Of a DNA stretch of 64,000 nucleotides, positions 17,300-27,080 are shown one piece after another. A model generated the notes under the pieces. The model made no database searches. It was given only the letters and a program-made list of their open reading frames with translations, and was not told the origin of the DNA. A program made the translations under genes and the position numbers. This DNA is from Alteromonadaceae bacterium (GTDB taxonomy: Bacteria; Pseudomonadota; Gammaproteobacteria; Enterobacterales; Alteromonadaceae): the NCBI GenBank assembly GCA_023301705.1, contig JALZUE010000019.1:41600-105599 (forward strand), read 5' to 3'. Numbering within the stretch: position 1 is the first letter of the stretch; every line of letters begins with the position of its first letter.

Positions 17300-18067
17300 T
17301 TGAAAATATATCGTTATTTTTTATTCATGGGTCTTATACTCATTCATGTTAATAACTCATACGCGTTACCATTAATTCAAGTTATTAAAGAGGTTAAACC
17401 TTCAGTTGTGGGTATTGGCACTTATACGCCTATAGCTCAACCTAAAAGTAAGTTAGCAGGTACAGGCTTTGCTGTTGCAAATGGGCAATATATTATTACT
17501 AATGATCATGTATTACCTGTAACGCTCAATGAGGAAATTAATGAACGAATCATTGTTTTTGTGGGCAGTGGTCAGCAGGTAACATTACGGGATGCGACAG
17601 TAATTGATCGCAGTAAAGATCATGATTTAGCATTATTAAAAATTTCTGGTGATAAATTAGCTGCTATGAGGTTAGCAGAAAAATCGTTTATTGATGAAGG
17701 AACATCCATTGCGTTTACTGGTTTTCCTATCGGTGCTGTTTTGGGGATATACCCGGTAACACACCAAGGTATTGTTTCTGCGGTAACACCTATTATTATA
17801 CCTGTTGATGATTCTAAAAGTATAAGTATTAAAATGTTAAAACGTTTAAGAGATCCGTATATGGTCTACCAGTTAGATGCAGTTGCTTATCCAGGAAACA
17901 GTGGCAGTGCTTTATATAGAGCAAATACCGGAGAGGTTGTTGGTGTGATTAATAAGGTATTTGTACAAAGCACTAAAGAAGCTGTGATATCGGCTCCAAG
18001 TGGCATCACTTACGCTATTCCTGTTAAGTATGTGCATGAGCTATTAGAAAAGAATAATATTAAATAA
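17300..18067 (+). CDS. Secreted trypsin-like serine protease
   Basis: A 255-residue S1C-like protease without a PDZ domain. A signal peptide covers residues 1-22 (hydrophobic core LFMGLILIHV, cleavage near SYA). The catalytic triad is visible as TNDHVLP (His70), DHDLALLKI (Asp109) and GNSGSAL (Ser201). The start is TTG at 17300, with GAGAG upstream; the next ATG (17327) would remove half of the signal peptide, so TTG is preferred. It lacks a membrane anchor and should be periplasmic or secreted. It is divergent from the exosortase-associated acyltransferase, so shared control is possible. Substrates are unknown; processing of exported proteins of the same locus is a guess. Confidence 0.85.
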   Translation: MKIYRYFLFMGLILIHVNNSYALPLIQVIKEVKPSVVGIGTYTPIAQPKSKLAGTGFAVANGQYIITNDHVLPVTLNEEINERIIVFVGSGQQVTLRDATVIDRSKDHDLALLKISGDKLAAMRLAEKSFIDEGTSIAFTGFPIGAVLGIYPVTHQGIVSAVTPIIIPVDDSKSISIKMLKRLRDPYMVYQLDAVAYPGNSGSALYRANTGEVVGVINKVFVQSTKEAVISAPSGITYAIPVKYVHELLEKNNIK

Positions 18068-18079
18068 ACTCAGTATGAT

Positions 18080-18880
18080 TTAATGTAGTTGAGCTAATAA
18101 TTTTTGTTTATTTGTAAATTTTATCGCTGTTGATATTTTAATCAAGGTGATGTTTTCGTTAGATAACTTTGGTATTAATTTATTTAAGGTGTTAATCGTT
18201 TCTGGGTGGGGGTGAGCAATACCTACTGCAACTTGTCCTTTTTGAGCATTTTTATGCGCTAATGATATTAATGTTGAAAATTGCTTAGTGATACTTTCTT
18301 CTGTTAATACATTATCTAAAAATACATGTCTTCTTAGGTTTGGCACTTGATGTTGATCAGCTGTTTTTCTGCCAACGCTTAATGTCGTAGTCATACTGTC
18401 TAAAAACATCATGTTATGATTTTTTAGTATGCGCATTGTCCATACCATAGGAAAGTCTAATTGCGTTAATTTACTGCCCATATGATTATTAATACCAACA
18501 GCAAATGGAATTTCTTTGAATGCACTTTCAAGTTGATGAATAAAATCTTGTTCTTGCATATCACTTGTTAAAGCCCCAGGCCCTAATGCTTTACCAATAC
18601 TCGATTCCATTGGAATATGAAGTAAAACGTCACGGTTAGTTTCATGCGCTTTTAACGCAAGTCTTTTACCATAGGGAGTGTGAGGTAATACAGCATAAGT
18701 AATATTGCCTGGTATATTCAATGCTTGTTCATCTGTTTTCCTATAACCAATATCGTCAATGACGATGACTATTTTGCTTTCGGCGGCATAGATTGTACCA
18801 AAAGGAATTAAAAGGCATGTGAGAAGGGTGATTAGCAGGGTTAATCGTTTATTTAAATATGCTACTAAGTGATATTTCAT
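18080..18880 (-). CDS. yibQ: Divergent polysaccharide deacetylase YibQ
   Basis: A 266-residue exported member of the divergent polysaccharide deacetylase family (YibQ). A signal peptide spans about residues 10-33 (LTLLITLLTCLLIPFGTIYA). KIVIVIDDIGY (residues 36-46) provides the Asp pair of the NodB fold, and HIPMES and NNHMGSKLT supply later conserved His and Asn positions. It lies downstream of envC on the same strand, as in Escherichia coli (gpmM-envC-yibQ). The family is periplasmic and its enzymatic activity has not been settled. The length is ordinary for the family. Confidence 0.9.
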   Translation of the reverse strand: MKYHLVAYLNKRLTLLITLLTCLLIPFGTIYAAESKIVIVIDDIGYRKTDEQALNIPGNITYAVLPHTPYGKRLALKAHETNRDVLLHIPMESSIGKALGPGALTSDMQEQDFIHQLESAFKEIPFAVGINNHMGSKLTQLDFPMVWTMRILKNHNMMFLDSMTTTLSVGRKTADQHQVPNLRRHVFLDNVLTEESITKQFSTLISLAHKNAQKGQVAVGIAHPHPETINTLNKLIPKLSNENITLIKISTAIKFTNKQKLLAQLH

Positions 18881-18952
18881 GTTGTTATTTTATTATTATT
18901 AATTGTGATTACTTGAATAATTACGAACCTAATGTCGATAATTAATGAACTA

Positions 18953-20113
18953 TTACTTACTTAATTTACACCATGTTTTTGCATTGACTGCTTGACCTTT
19001 ATAACGTACTTCAAAATATAGTGCTGATTGGCTTTGTCCACCACTTTGGCCAACCAATGCTATGGCTTCACCAGCTTTAACTTTATCACCTACTGACTTT
19101 AACAATGTTTGATTATGACCATATAGGCTCATATAGCCTTTACCGTGATCAATAACAGTGACTAACCCATAGCCTTTTAACCAATCTGAAAAAAGTACTT
19201 TACCATCATAAATACTATTGACTTGATGACCAAGGGGCGCTGAAATTACTGTACCTTTCCATGTTAAATACCCTTGTTTCTTTGAACCAAAAGAATGACG
19301 AATTCGTCCTTTAACTGGCCAAGATAATTTACCTTTTACTTTCGATAAACCATCAAGCTTTACTGTTGCTTTTGCTCGTTTAGCTTGTTCAGCTAATTTT
19401 TGTATTTCAACTTTTAGGTTTTCTTCTTCATCGATTAATTTGGCTAAACGTTTTTTGGTAGATGAAAGCTGACTATTCAATTTTTTAATTGTATCGGTAC
19501 GTGCCAACTTAGCTTGTTTTAAGTTATTTTGCTGAATGACCTGTTGAGATTGTAATTTTCTTAGTTCTTCTGATTTTTCTTGTTGTTCGGTTACGACAAT
19601 CGTTAAATTTTTTATTGTTTGTTGAAAGTTATCAATTTCATTAATGCGTGCTTTATTAAGGTATTGATAATAAGTGATATTACGTTGAACCTCACTGGGC
19701 TTATCTTGATTTAATAGCAGTTTTAAGTAGTCATTATTACCAGAGGTATATGCACTTTGTATTTGCTTTGCTAATAATATTTCTTGCTGTTTTTGTTGAC
19801 GAGTCAATTGCTGTTTTGTTTTCGACAGCTCAATTAATTTTTGTTGAATGGAATGTAATTGTATTTTTGTGTTATTTAATGCTTTTGCAACAATTGAAAT
19901 AGCAATATCGTCTTGTTTGAGTTTTTGTTCAATATGTTTGGTTTTTTGATTAACTTCACTAAGTGTTTGTTGGTGGGTAAATATTTCATTTTTTAAGGTT
20001 GAAAGTTTATTTGAGGTATTATTTTCAGCTGAAAATAAAGTAGTACTTACTATGCAGCAAAAGCTACATAGTAAGTGTATAGATATGCTAGATATCGTTT
20101 TAGGAATTAGCAT
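18953..20113 (-). CDS. envC: Murein hydrolase activator EnvC
   Basis: A 386-residue periplasmic protein: signal peptide (about 1-29), a long coiled coil (about 30-250, rich in Gln, Lys and Leu heptads) and a C-terminal LytM/M23 domain (about 275-385). The LytM domain keeps YGHN but lacks the first metal ligands of active M23 peptidases: the usual H-x3-D segment reads KGTVISAPLGH. That pattern is typical of EnvC, which activates the amidases AmiA/AmiB at the division site rather than cutting peptidoglycan itself. It sits 27 nt after gpmI and before yibQ, as in E. coli. A partner amidase gene (amiB type) is at 39323. Confidence 0.92.
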   Translation of the reverse strand: MLIPKTISSISIHLLCSFCCIVSTTLFSAENNTSNKLSTLKNEIFTHQQTLSEVNQKTKHIEQKLKQDDIAISIVAKALNNTKIQLHSIQQKLIELSKTKQQLTRQQKQQEILLAKQIQSAYTSGNNDYLKLLLNQDKPSEVQRNITYYQYLNKARINEIDNFQQTIKNLTIVVTEQQEKSEELRKLQSQQVIQQNNLKQAKLARTDTIKKLNSQLSSTKKRLAKLIDEEENLKVEIQKLAEQAKRAKATVKLDGLSKVKGKLSWPVKGRIRHSFGSKKQGYLTWKGTVISAPLGHQVNSIYDGKVLFSDWLKGYGLVTVIDHGKGYMSLYGHNQTLLKSVGDKVKAGEAIALVGQSGGQSQSALYFEVRYKGQAVNAKTWCKLSK

Positions 20114-20140
20114 TACTAGTGAATAACTAAAGCGAGGTGC

Positions 20141-21682
20141 TTAAGTTAAATTCACTAGGTTAGTTCCTGTCATTTCTTCAGGCTGTTCCATACCAATTAA
20201 ATTTAATATAGTTGGTGCTAAATCGCTTAATGCACCTGATTGGGCCATTGTTGCATTTCTACCGACATAAATTAATGGTACTGGCTCACATGTATGCGCG
20301 GTATGTGCTTGACCTGATTCAGGATCAACCATTTGCTCAGCGTTACCGTGATCAGCTGTAATTAAGCATTCACCACCTACTTTTTCAATTGCATTTACAA
20401 CACGTTCAATTGCATTATCAACCGCTTCACATGCTTTAACTGCAGCATCAAAATCACCAGTATGACCTACCATGTCGCCATTCGGGTAGTTACAAATAAT
20501 TACGTCATGCTCACCAGATTCAATAGCGCCAACTAATTTATCGGTTAGTAAAATTGAATTCATTTCTGGCTGTAAGTCGTAAGTAGCAACTTGTGGAGAA
20601 GGGATTAATATGCGTTGTTCACCTTTAAATTCGTCTTCACGACCACCGCTAAAGAAAAATGTTACATGAGCATATTTTTCTGTTTCTGAAATACGTAATT
20701 GTGTTTTGTTATGCTTTTCTAACCACTCACCTAATACGTTATTTAATTCAGCTGGTGGGTAAGCACATGATGCATCAATATCAGCTGCGTATTGTGTTAA
20801 CATGACGAAATCACATAACTTAGGAGAACGCGCTTTTACAAAGCCTTCAAAGTTTTGTTCTGTAAATACACGGGTAAATTGACGAGCACGATCAGCACGG
20901 AAATTCATAAATACCATTGAATCACCGTCTTCAACTGTAATTACATCACCATTTGCATCGGTAATCGCTGTAGCTGAACAAAACTCATCATTTTCATCAC
21001 GAGCATAAGCTGCTTCTAAAGCCTCACTTGCCGAAGTTGATTGGAACTTGCCTTTACCATCAACAATAACGTTGTAAGATTCTTCAACACGTTCCCAGCG
21101 TTGATCTCTATCCATAGCAAAGTAGCGACCAATAATTGATGCAACTTGACCACAGCCAATTTCAGCAAACTTTTCTTCAGCTTTTTTAATCGGTAACTCA
21201 GCGCTTTTAGGTGGTGTATCACGGCCATCTAAAAAGGCGTGTAAATAGATTTTTTCTGCACCACGATTTTTGGCTAATTCAATCATGGCAATAATATGAT
21301 CTTCATGACTATGAACACCGCCAGGTGATAATAAACCACAAATATGAACCGCTTTATTGTTTTTTACAGCTTTATCAACCGCTTCACATAATGCTGGGGT
21401 ATCTTTAAATTCATCATCAGAAATTGCTTTTGTGATACGTGTAAAGTCTTGATATACAATACGACCAGCACCTAAGTTTACATGACCAACTTCTGAGTTG
21501 CCCATTTGTCCGTCAGGTAAACCAACATCCATGCCTGATGTACCTATTAACATGTTTGGCTTATTTTTCATTAAGTCATCAATAACAGGTGTTTTTGCAT
21601 GAAAAATTGCATTTGATTCAGTGTTTTGTCGGTAGCCCCAACCATCTAATATGATCAACACCGTAGGTTTTTTATTTGGCAT
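20141..21682 (-). CDS. gpmI: 2,3-bisphosphoglycerate-independent phosphoglycerate mutase
   Basis: A 513-residue cofactor-independent phosphoglycerate mutase that interconverts 3- and 2-phosphoglycerate in glycolysis and gluconeogenesis. LDGWGY (residues 11-16) holds the first metal Asp (Asp12) and [14 protein letters not shown] (60-73) contains the phosphoserine Ser62. Late alkaline-phosphatase-type metal motifs are seen as [11 protein letters not shown] and AHTCEPVPL. Length equals the E. coli enzyme (about 514). It is the first gene of gpmI-envC-yibQ, divergent from yibN. The cytoplasmic, manganese-dependent activity follows from the family. Confidence 0.97.
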   Translation of the reverse strand: MPNKKPTVLIILDGWGYRQNTESNAIFHAKTPVIDDLMKNKPNMLIGTSGMDVGLPDGQMGNSEVGHVNLGAGRIVYQDFTRITKAISDDEFKDTPALCEAVDKAVKNNKAVHICGLLSPGGVHSHEDHIIAMIELAKNRGAEKIYLHAFLDGRDTPPKSAELPIKKAEEKFAEIGCGQVASIIGRYFAMDRDQRWERVEESYNVIVDGKGKFQSTSASEALEAAYARDENDEFCSATAITDANGDVITVEDGDSMVFMNFRADRARQFTRVFTEQNFEGFVKARSPKLCDFVMLTQYAADIDASCAYPPAELNNVLGEWLEKHNKTQLRISETEKYAHVTFFFSGGREDEFKGEQRILIPSPQVATYDLQPEMNSILLTDKLVGAIESGEHDVIICNYPNGDMVGHTGDFDAAVKACEAVDNAIERVVNAIEKVGGECLITADHGNAEQMVDPESGQAHTAHTCEPVPLIYVGRNATMAQSGALSDLAPTILNLIGMEQPEEMTGTNLVNLT

Positions 21683-21945
21683 GCCTGTTTCCTATAAATT
21701 ACGTCATGAATTCCTACTTTATTCTGCCATATTTTCATGATTAATTACACTAGAGAAATTTAGGAAGCGTTGATTAATATCTCGACTTTTATACAGCTCT
21801 TTAATAATACAATGCGTTACTTTAATGGTGAATGATTTTACGTACATTGCTTTCTTATTAAAGTTTTGGTTTATAAAGCTGTTTTTTAAAACTATTTTAC
21901 TCTGTATACTGTAGCCAATTTTTTTGTATTGTAGTTGGTTTATTT

Positions 21946-22374
21946 ATGGAACAATTTATTACTTTTCTTGGCAATAATGCATTGCTAAGTGCTGCTTGGC
22001 TTATTTTAGTTATTTTTATTGTTGTAGCTTCAGTTAAAATTCGCTTATCACCTTTTAAGCAATTATCGCCTCAAGAACTTACTTTTTTAGTGAATCGTGA
22101 AAATGGTTTAGTGGTTGATATACGCCCTGAAAAAGACTTTAAAAAAGAGCATATTGTTGATGCGATTCATTTTTCAAATGAAAAAATCACAGCAAAAGAA
22201 ACTGTAGGTCTTGAAAAATATAAAGATAGACCCATCATTATTACATGTGCATCAGGTTTGAACTCTCCTAAAGCGGCGAGTACTTTATTGAATGCAGGTT
22301 TTACTCAAATACATACACTTAAAGGCGGTATTAGTGCGTGGTCAGCTGCGAGTTTACCATTAGCAAAAAAATAA
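21946..22374 (+). CDS. yibN: Membrane-anchored rhodanese-like protein YibN
   Basis: A 142-residue protein with one N-terminal membrane helix (about residues 10-30) and a single rhodanese domain (about 40-140). The active-site loop is ITCASGLNS, with Cys101 as the persulfide-carrying residue; VVDIRPEKDFKKEHI and LKGGISAW are the other family landmarks. It leads yibN-grxC-secB-gpsA-trmL, the same order as in E. coli, where YibN is also next to GrxC. Physiological sulfur donor and acceptor are not known. Confidence 0.92.
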   Translation: MEQFITFLGNNALLSAAWLILVIFIVVASVKIRLSPFKQLSPQELTFLVNRENGLVVDIRPEKDFKKEHIVDAIHFSNEKITAKETVGLEKYKDRPIIITCASGLNSPKAASTLLNAGFTQIHTLKGGISAWSAASLPLAKK

Positions 22375-22402
22375 CTTAATTTAAGTTTTAAGCGAGATTA
22401 TT

Positions 22403-22660
22403 ATGGCGAAAGTTGAAATATATACAAAAGGGTACTGCCCATACTGTCACCGAGCAAAAGCATTATTGGATGACAAAAACATTAGTTATACAGAACATAA
22501 AATTGATCAACAGCCAGAATTACGCGAAGAAATGATCAAGCGTAGTAAAGGTGGGACAACCGTACCTCAAATTTTTATTCATGATCAGCCTATTGGTGGT
22601 TGTGATGATTTATTTGCATTAAATTCTGCAAATAAGTTAAACGCTTTATTTAATTCATAA
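22403..22660 (+). CDS. grxC: Glutaredoxin 3
   Basis: An 85-residue glutaredoxin with the CPYC dithiol active site (Cys12, Cys15) in KGYCPYCHRAKALL, the TVPQIFI cis-proline loop near residue 53 and the GGCDDL glutathione contact near residue 66. It is cytosolic and reduces protein disulfides and glutathione mixed disulfides. It lies 28 nt after yibN and 50 nt before secB. An AT-rich leader with GCGAGATT serves as ribosome site. Length and motifs are ordinary for GrxC. Confidence 0.95.
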   Translation: MAKVEIYTKGYCPYCHRAKALLDDKNISYTEHKIDQQPELREEMIKRSKGGTTVPQIFIHDQPIGGCDDLFALNSANKLNALFNS

Positions 22661-22710
22661 TATAAAATTATTAGTTTATTTAGGTAGGCTAATAGGAAAA
22701 GGAAAGAACA

Positions 22711-23190
22711 ATGTCTGACGAAGTTCAACAACCAAAAGAACCAAAATTTGCTATTCAGCGTGTATTTATGAAGGATGTTTCTTTTGAAACACCTAACTCT
22801 CCAGCTATTTTTCAAAAAGAGTGGAAACCTGAAGTTCAATTAGATTTAGATACTAAGTCTGGAAAAATTGGCGGTGATACTTATGAAGTGGTTTTAGCGT
22901 TAACTGTTACTGTTAAAATTGAAGGTGAAGTAGCTTTTTTAGCTGAAGTTGAACAAGCCGGCATTTTTACGATTGCTAATATGCCAGAAGCACAATTAGC
23001 GCATACGATTGGTGCTTTTTGTCCTAGTACATTATTCCCTTATGCACGTGAATCAATTGCTAGCTTAGTGAGCCGTGGTTCATTTCCTCAATTAAATTTA
23101 GCTCCAGTTAATTTTGATGCATTATTTTCATCTTATATGAAGCAACGTGCTGAAGATCAAGGCATTCCTGCGACAGAAGAGCAACACTAA
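22711..23190 (+). CDS. secB: Protein-export chaperone SecB
   Basis: A 159-residue Sec[20 protein letters not shown] near the start, a beta-rich core with [20 protein letters not shown], and [16 protein letters not shown] then [17 protein letters not shown] near the C-terminus. The tetramer binds unfolded precursors and hands them to SecA. AGGAAAAGGA is an extended ribosome site 6-15 nt before the ATG. Its stop overlaps the gpsA ATG (TAATG), so the two are translationally coupled. Length is close to the E. coli protein (155). Confidence 0.97.
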   Translation: MSDEVQQPKEPKFAIQRVFMKDVSFETPNSPAIFQKEWKPEVQLDLDTKSGKIGGDTYEVVLALTVTVKIEGEVAFLAEVEQAGIFTIANMPEAQLAHTIGAFCPSTLFPYARESIASLVSRGSFPQLNLAPVNFDALFSSYMKQRAEDQGIPATEEQH

Positions 23191-24194
23191 TGCCTTTGGC
23201 TGAAATATCGGTAATTGGTGCAGGCTCTTATGGTACTGCACTGGCGTTTTGTTTAGCACGAAATAACCATAATACTTTATTATGGGGGCGAGACGCTGAC
23301 CATATTTCAGCAATGAAGGCATCTTCTTCAAATGAGAAATACCTACCGGGTTTTACTTTTCCTTCGTCGTTAAGTTTAAGTGATAACTTAATTGAAACAT
23401 TGACAAGTAGTGACAATATTTTATTGGTAGTACCTAGTCATGCATTTGCTGATACGTTAACTGCAATTAAACCGCACTTAACTTCTTCATCTCGTATTGC
23501 TTGGGCGACAAAAGGCTTAGATACTAAAACGGGTAGATTATTGCAAGATGTAGCGCGTGATATTCTAGGTGATGATATTTCACTAGCTGTTTTGTCAGGG
23601 CCTACTTTTGCAAAAGAAATGGTTGCAGGCATGCCAACGGCTATTTCTGTTGCATCAACCGATGATGTTTTTGCTGAATATTTAATGGGCTTATTACATT
23701 GTGAAAAACGTTTTCGCGTGTACCGTAATACTGACTTCATTGGCTTGCAATTAGGTGGTGCTGTAAAAAATGTTATTGCAATTGCTGCAGGCATGGCTGA
23801 CGGAATTGGCTTTGGTGCAAATGCTCGAACAGCTTTAATTACTCGTGGTTTAGTGGAAATGACACGTTTAGGTAAGCACTTAGGTGCAGATCCTCAAACG
23901 TTTATGGGTATGGCTGGTTTAGGTGATTTAGTTTTAACCTGTACCGATAATCAATCACGTAACCGACGTTTTGGTTTAGCCTTAGGTAAGGGGCTAAATG
24001 CTGAACAAGCAATGACTGAAATTGGACAAGTGGTTGAGGGCTACCGTAATACACAAGAGGTTCGGATGTTAGCGAATCGATTGAATGTTGAAATGCCTAT
24101 TGTTGAACAAGTATATCAAGTATTGTATCAGCAAAAATCTGCAGCGTTAGCAGCGCAAGACTTACTTGCTAGAACTCCTAAAATAGAATCTTAA
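23190..24194 (+). CDS. gpsA: NAD(P)H-dependent glycerol-3-phosphate dehydrogenase
   Basis: A 334-residue enzyme that reduces dihydroxyacetone phosphate to sn-glycerol 3-phosphate, the first step of phospholipid head-backbone supply. The Rossmann loop [10 protein letters not shown] is at residues 10-19; GPTFAKEM and [18 protein letters not shown], with the catalytic Lys in the latter, lie in the middle. [20 protein letters not shown] marks the helical C-terminal domain. It starts on the last base of secB. The order secB-gpsA-trmL matches E. coli except that cysE is missing between gpsA and trmL. Confidence 0.97.
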   Translation: MPLAEISVIGAGSYGTALAFCLARNNHNTLLWGRDADHISAMKASSSNEKYLPGFTFPSSLSLSDNLIETLTSSDNILLVVPSHAFADTLTAIKPHLTSSSRIAWATKGLDTKTGRLLQDVARDILGDDISLAVLSGPTFAKEMVAGMPTAISVASTDDVFAEYLMGLLHCEKRFRVYRNTDFIGLQLGGAVKNVIAIAAGMADGIGFGANARTALITRGLVEMTRLGKHLGADPQTFMGMAGLGDLVLTCTDNQSRNRRFGLALGKGLNAEQAMTEIGQVVEGYRNTQEVRMLANRLNVEMPIVEQVYQVLYQQKSAALAAQDLLARTPKIES

Positions 24195-24198
24195 TATT

Positions 24199-24663
24199 AT
24201 GTTTCATATCGCTTTATTTGAACCGCAAATAGCGCCTAATACGGGTAATATTATTCGTTTAGCCGCTAATAATGGCGCTAAATTACATATTATTGAGCCA
24301 ATGGGGTTTAATTTAGAAGAAAAAGGTTTAAGGCGTGCAGGTCTTGATTATCATGATTTGGCCAACCTAACGATTCATAAAAGCTATGTTGACTTTGCTA
24401 GTGCAATGTCAGGTAAAAATATTTATGCGTGTACTACACGCGGTACAAAATATTATACTGATATTACTTTTAATCAGGATGATGTTTTACTTTTTGGTGC
24501 TGAAACACATGGTTTAACACCGGATGTACATGCGCTAATACCCGCGGAAAATAAAATATTAATACCAATGACGGCTAATAACCGTAGTTTAAATTTATCA
24601 AATTCTGTTGCAATTATTAGTTATGAAGCATGGCGTCAATTAGGTTTCGAAGGCGCACAGTAA
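24199..24663 (+). CDS. trmL: tRNA (cytidine(34)-2'-O)-methyltransferase TrmL
   Basis: A 154-residue SPOUT methyltransferase that 2'-O-methylates the wobble base of tRNA-Leu isoacceptors. Motif 1 [20 protein letters not shown] (residues 3-22), motif 2 LFGAETHGL near residue 94 and motif 3 [20 protein letters not shown] near residue 124 form the trefoil knot that binds S-adenosylmethionine. It starts 4 nt after gpsA and ends the operon. It converges with the hydrolase gene with no space between them. Confidence 0.95.
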   Translation: MFHIALFEPQIAPNTGNIIRLAANNGAKLHIIEPMGFNLEEKGLRRAGLDYHDLANLTIHKSYVDFASAMSGKNIYACTTRGTKYYTDITFNQDDVLLFGAETHGLTPDVHALIPAENKILIPMTANNRSLNLSNSVAIISYEAWRQLGFEGAQ

Positions 24664-25656
24664 TTATTTAAACCATGTTAATATGTGGTGTATAGTTTGA
24701 TTTCGATATTGATCTTCTTCAAAAAGCAATTCATGTTTTGCATTTTCGATAACAATTAAAGAATTTCTTTTCTCATCATTACTTTTCGATAGATGCTCAT
24801 AAAAAATATTTTGAGCTTTATTATCAATAACACTATCATTGCCTGCTTGCAAAACAAGAATTGAGTGGTTTATTGTTGTTATTTGAGTCAGTATTTTATC
24901 GATAATTCGATGGGCTTCTTTTAACCAATGTGTGGTGACACCGCCAAGTTGTATTGCCTGTTCAGTTGCATATAGCACTTTATATATTTCATAACGCACT
25001 GGTGAATGAGTTAATGAATTTCCTTTAAAACTTCTTGTTCTATGATCACTTTGACCGAAAAAATATCCTTTTTTATTTACCATTAAACCTTCAACTTTAT
25101 AGGTTAGGTTAATGATTGTGCGTGCCAAAGAAATAGGGAGTATGCCTGTATTAATAGCAAACATAGGAGCTAAAAATACACTTGAATGAATAAAGTTAGA
25201 GTATTTTGCTAAATATAATGCGCTAATTGCTCCCCCCATAGAGTGAGCTAATAAATAGGGCTTTTTTTGGTGACATGAAGGCAATACATAAAGAGAAATG
25301 AATAATTGTAGATCGTGTACATAATCATCGAAACTATCGACATATCCTTTGTAGGGGTTAGTTAACAGCCTTTCTGATAAACCTTGTCCACGGTGATCAT
25401 GAATGAATACATTAAAGCCTTGGTTAAATAAATCAAAAATTGTTTCTTTATACTTTAAATAACTCTCAGAACGACCTTGTACAATAACAATGTTTTTTTG
25501 ATTGTCACAGTGAGTAAATATGGCGAAGTTAATGCGCTTTGAATCAAGCCCAAGAAAACTAGAGAACTTTCCATTGCTTAACCAAAACTCTTCAATTTCA
25601 TTGGTATAGTTTTCTACTAATGTTACTTCTGAACTAATACTAATGTTTCCATTCAT
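24664..25656 (-). CDS. pldB: Alpha/beta hydrolase, lysophospholipase L2-like
   Basis: A 330-residue alpha/beta hydrolase resembling PldB. The nucleophile elbow is AHSMGG (Ser139); VFIHDHRGQGLS near residue 83 is the monoacylglycerol-lipase/lysophospholipase oxyanion segment; LQAGNDSVIDN and NAKHELLFE give the expected Asp and His. There is no signal peptide, as in inner-membrane-associated PldB. It follows the CpxA-like kinase gene by 20 nt on the same strand, so it may be co-transcribed and membrane-stress regulated, which is inference. Symbol is by similarity and less certain than the fold. Confidence 0.8.
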   Translation of the reverse strand: MNGNISISSEVTLVENYTNEIEEFWLSNGKFSSFLGLDSKRINFAIFTHCDNQKNIVIVQGRSESYLKYKETIFDLFNQGFNVFIHDHRGQGLSERLLTNPYKGYVDSFDDYVHDLQLFISLYVLPSCHQKKPYLLAHSMGGAISALYLAKYSNFIHSSVFLAPMFAINTGILPISLARTIINLTYKVEGLMVNKKGYFFGQSDHRTRSFKGNSLTHSPVRYEIYKVLYATEQAIQLGGVTTHWLKEAHRIIDKILTQITTINHSILVLQAGNDSVIDNKAQNIFYEHLSKSNDEKRNSLIVIENAKHELLFEEDQYRNQTIHHILTWFK

Positions 25657-25676
25657 GCTGTTTTACTATATCCATA

Positions 25677-27077
25677 TCATTGTTCTATCATTGGCAGTGT
25701 AATAGCAACTGTTAAACCACCATTTTCGTTATTCTTTGCGATAATTTTACCACTATGAAGCTGAATTGCTTGCATAGCAATAGCTAAGCCTAATCCAGTA
25801 CCTCCACTTTTCCGATCACGATCATCAGCAACACGATAAAAAGGAGTAAATAATTTTGTTAATAAAGCTTCAGGCACGCCAATACCTTGATCAGAAACAC
25901 TAATACTAACATGACTATCGATTATTTTGGCACTGATTGTTATTGATGTATCTACAGGAGAGTATTTAATTGCATTATAGATGATATTACTAATGGCGCT
26001 ATCAATGAGGTTTTGATCCGCTAATACCATTATTTTATCACTAGTGAATGTGTTAATTGTAATATCACTTTGCTCCGCGACATATGAGCAGTCATCTATA
26101 ATATTATCAATGACTGTTGATAAGTTCATCGGTAACAATTCAACATTTTTAACGGCATTCTCTAATCGAGAAAGAGTGAGTATATCGGCTAACATTTTAT
26201 CTAAAATATCGACTTCTTTTTCACAGCGGTTAATATGTGGTAATTGCTTTTCAGGTGACTTTTGATACATTTCAATAAGCCCTATAGCCATTTGTAAGCG
26301 GGCTAAGGGGGTTCGAAGTTCATGAGATACATCACCTAATAGCCGCTGGTGTGCGTGAAAGTTATTTTCAAGTGTTTCTGCCATTATGTTGAAGCTTAAT
26401 GCTACAGCACCAAGCTCATCGTGGCGTTTGGTTTCTTTATCGAGCCTGGTTGATAAGTTACCTTGTCCAAAGTTAATTGCTGCTTGTTGTATGGCTATTA
26501 AGGGCTTACTAAAGTGTTTTGCAAGTAACCAACAAAGAACAAAGCTAATACCGAAAGCTATAATTATTCTTAACCATAGAGGGAATTGTTCAAGAAAGAA
26601 ACGTATCTTATGTGACTTATGATTTGCAACAACAAACACTTGATAGTCTTGATTATTGACATTAACTAACCTTGGTCCTGACATTTTAAAGCCTGAAAAC
26701 TTGATACTAGCAAGGTTTATAAAGTTATTTTCTTCGATATATTGTTTAGCTTGGCTAGATGAAAAGCCTTCAGGTAATAGGATTTCATTCGTTTGAATAT
26801 TTTTTAAAATTAAATAGTGTTTTGTTTTTTGATAAAATAGATTCTGCTCTTTAACGATATTAATAATATTATTTTTATTATTATTTTTTATAATTAACTT
26901 TCGTGCTTCTTTTAATAGTGTTCTGGAATATTTACTAGGTGAGTGAATAGATGAAGAGTCACTTAGCATAACGGTTATGCCATAGGTTAATGTAACTGAC
27001 GATATTATGATTAACCAAAGGCATAAAAATAATTTAATACTAATGCCATAAAAATAACGCTGTATTATATTAGCCAT
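25677..27077 (-). CDS. cpxA: CpxA-like sensor histidine kinase
   Basis: A 466-residue membrane kinase with two transmembrane helices (about 14-37 and 167-188) flanking a periplasmic sensor of about 130 residues. A HAMP domain follows (about 188-240), then the H-box GDVSHELRTPLARLQ with His252, and an ATPase domain with NIIYNAIKYSP, DQGIGVP and GGTGLGLAIA. The H-box and overall layout are CpxA-like. It lies 3 nt downstream of the response regulator. The divergent cpxP-like gene and its CpxR box support assignment to envelope-stress signalling. Confidence 0.88.
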   Translation of the reverse strand: MANIIQRYFYGISIKLFLCLWLIIISSVTLTYGITVMLSDSSSIHSPSKYSRTLLKEARKLIIKNNNKNNIINIVKEQNLFYQKTKHYLILKNIQTNEILLPEGFSSSQAKQYIEENNFINLASIKFSGFKMSGPRLVNVNNQDYQVFVVANHKSHKIRFFLEQFPLWLRIIIAFGISFVLCWLLAKHFSKPLIAIQQAAINFGQGNLSTRLDKETKRHDELGAVALSFNIMAETLENNFHAHQRLLGDVSHELRTPLARLQMAIGLIEMYQKSPEKQLPHINRCEKEVDILDKMLADILTLSRLENAVKNVELLPMNLSTVIDNIIDDCSYVAEQSDITINTFTSDKIMVLADQNLIDSAISNIIYNAIKYSPVDTSITISAKIIDSHVSISVSDQGIGVPEALLTKLFTPFYRVADDRDRKSGGTGLGLAIAMQAIQLHSGKIIAKNNENGGLTVAITLPMIEQ

Positions 27078-27080
27078 GAA

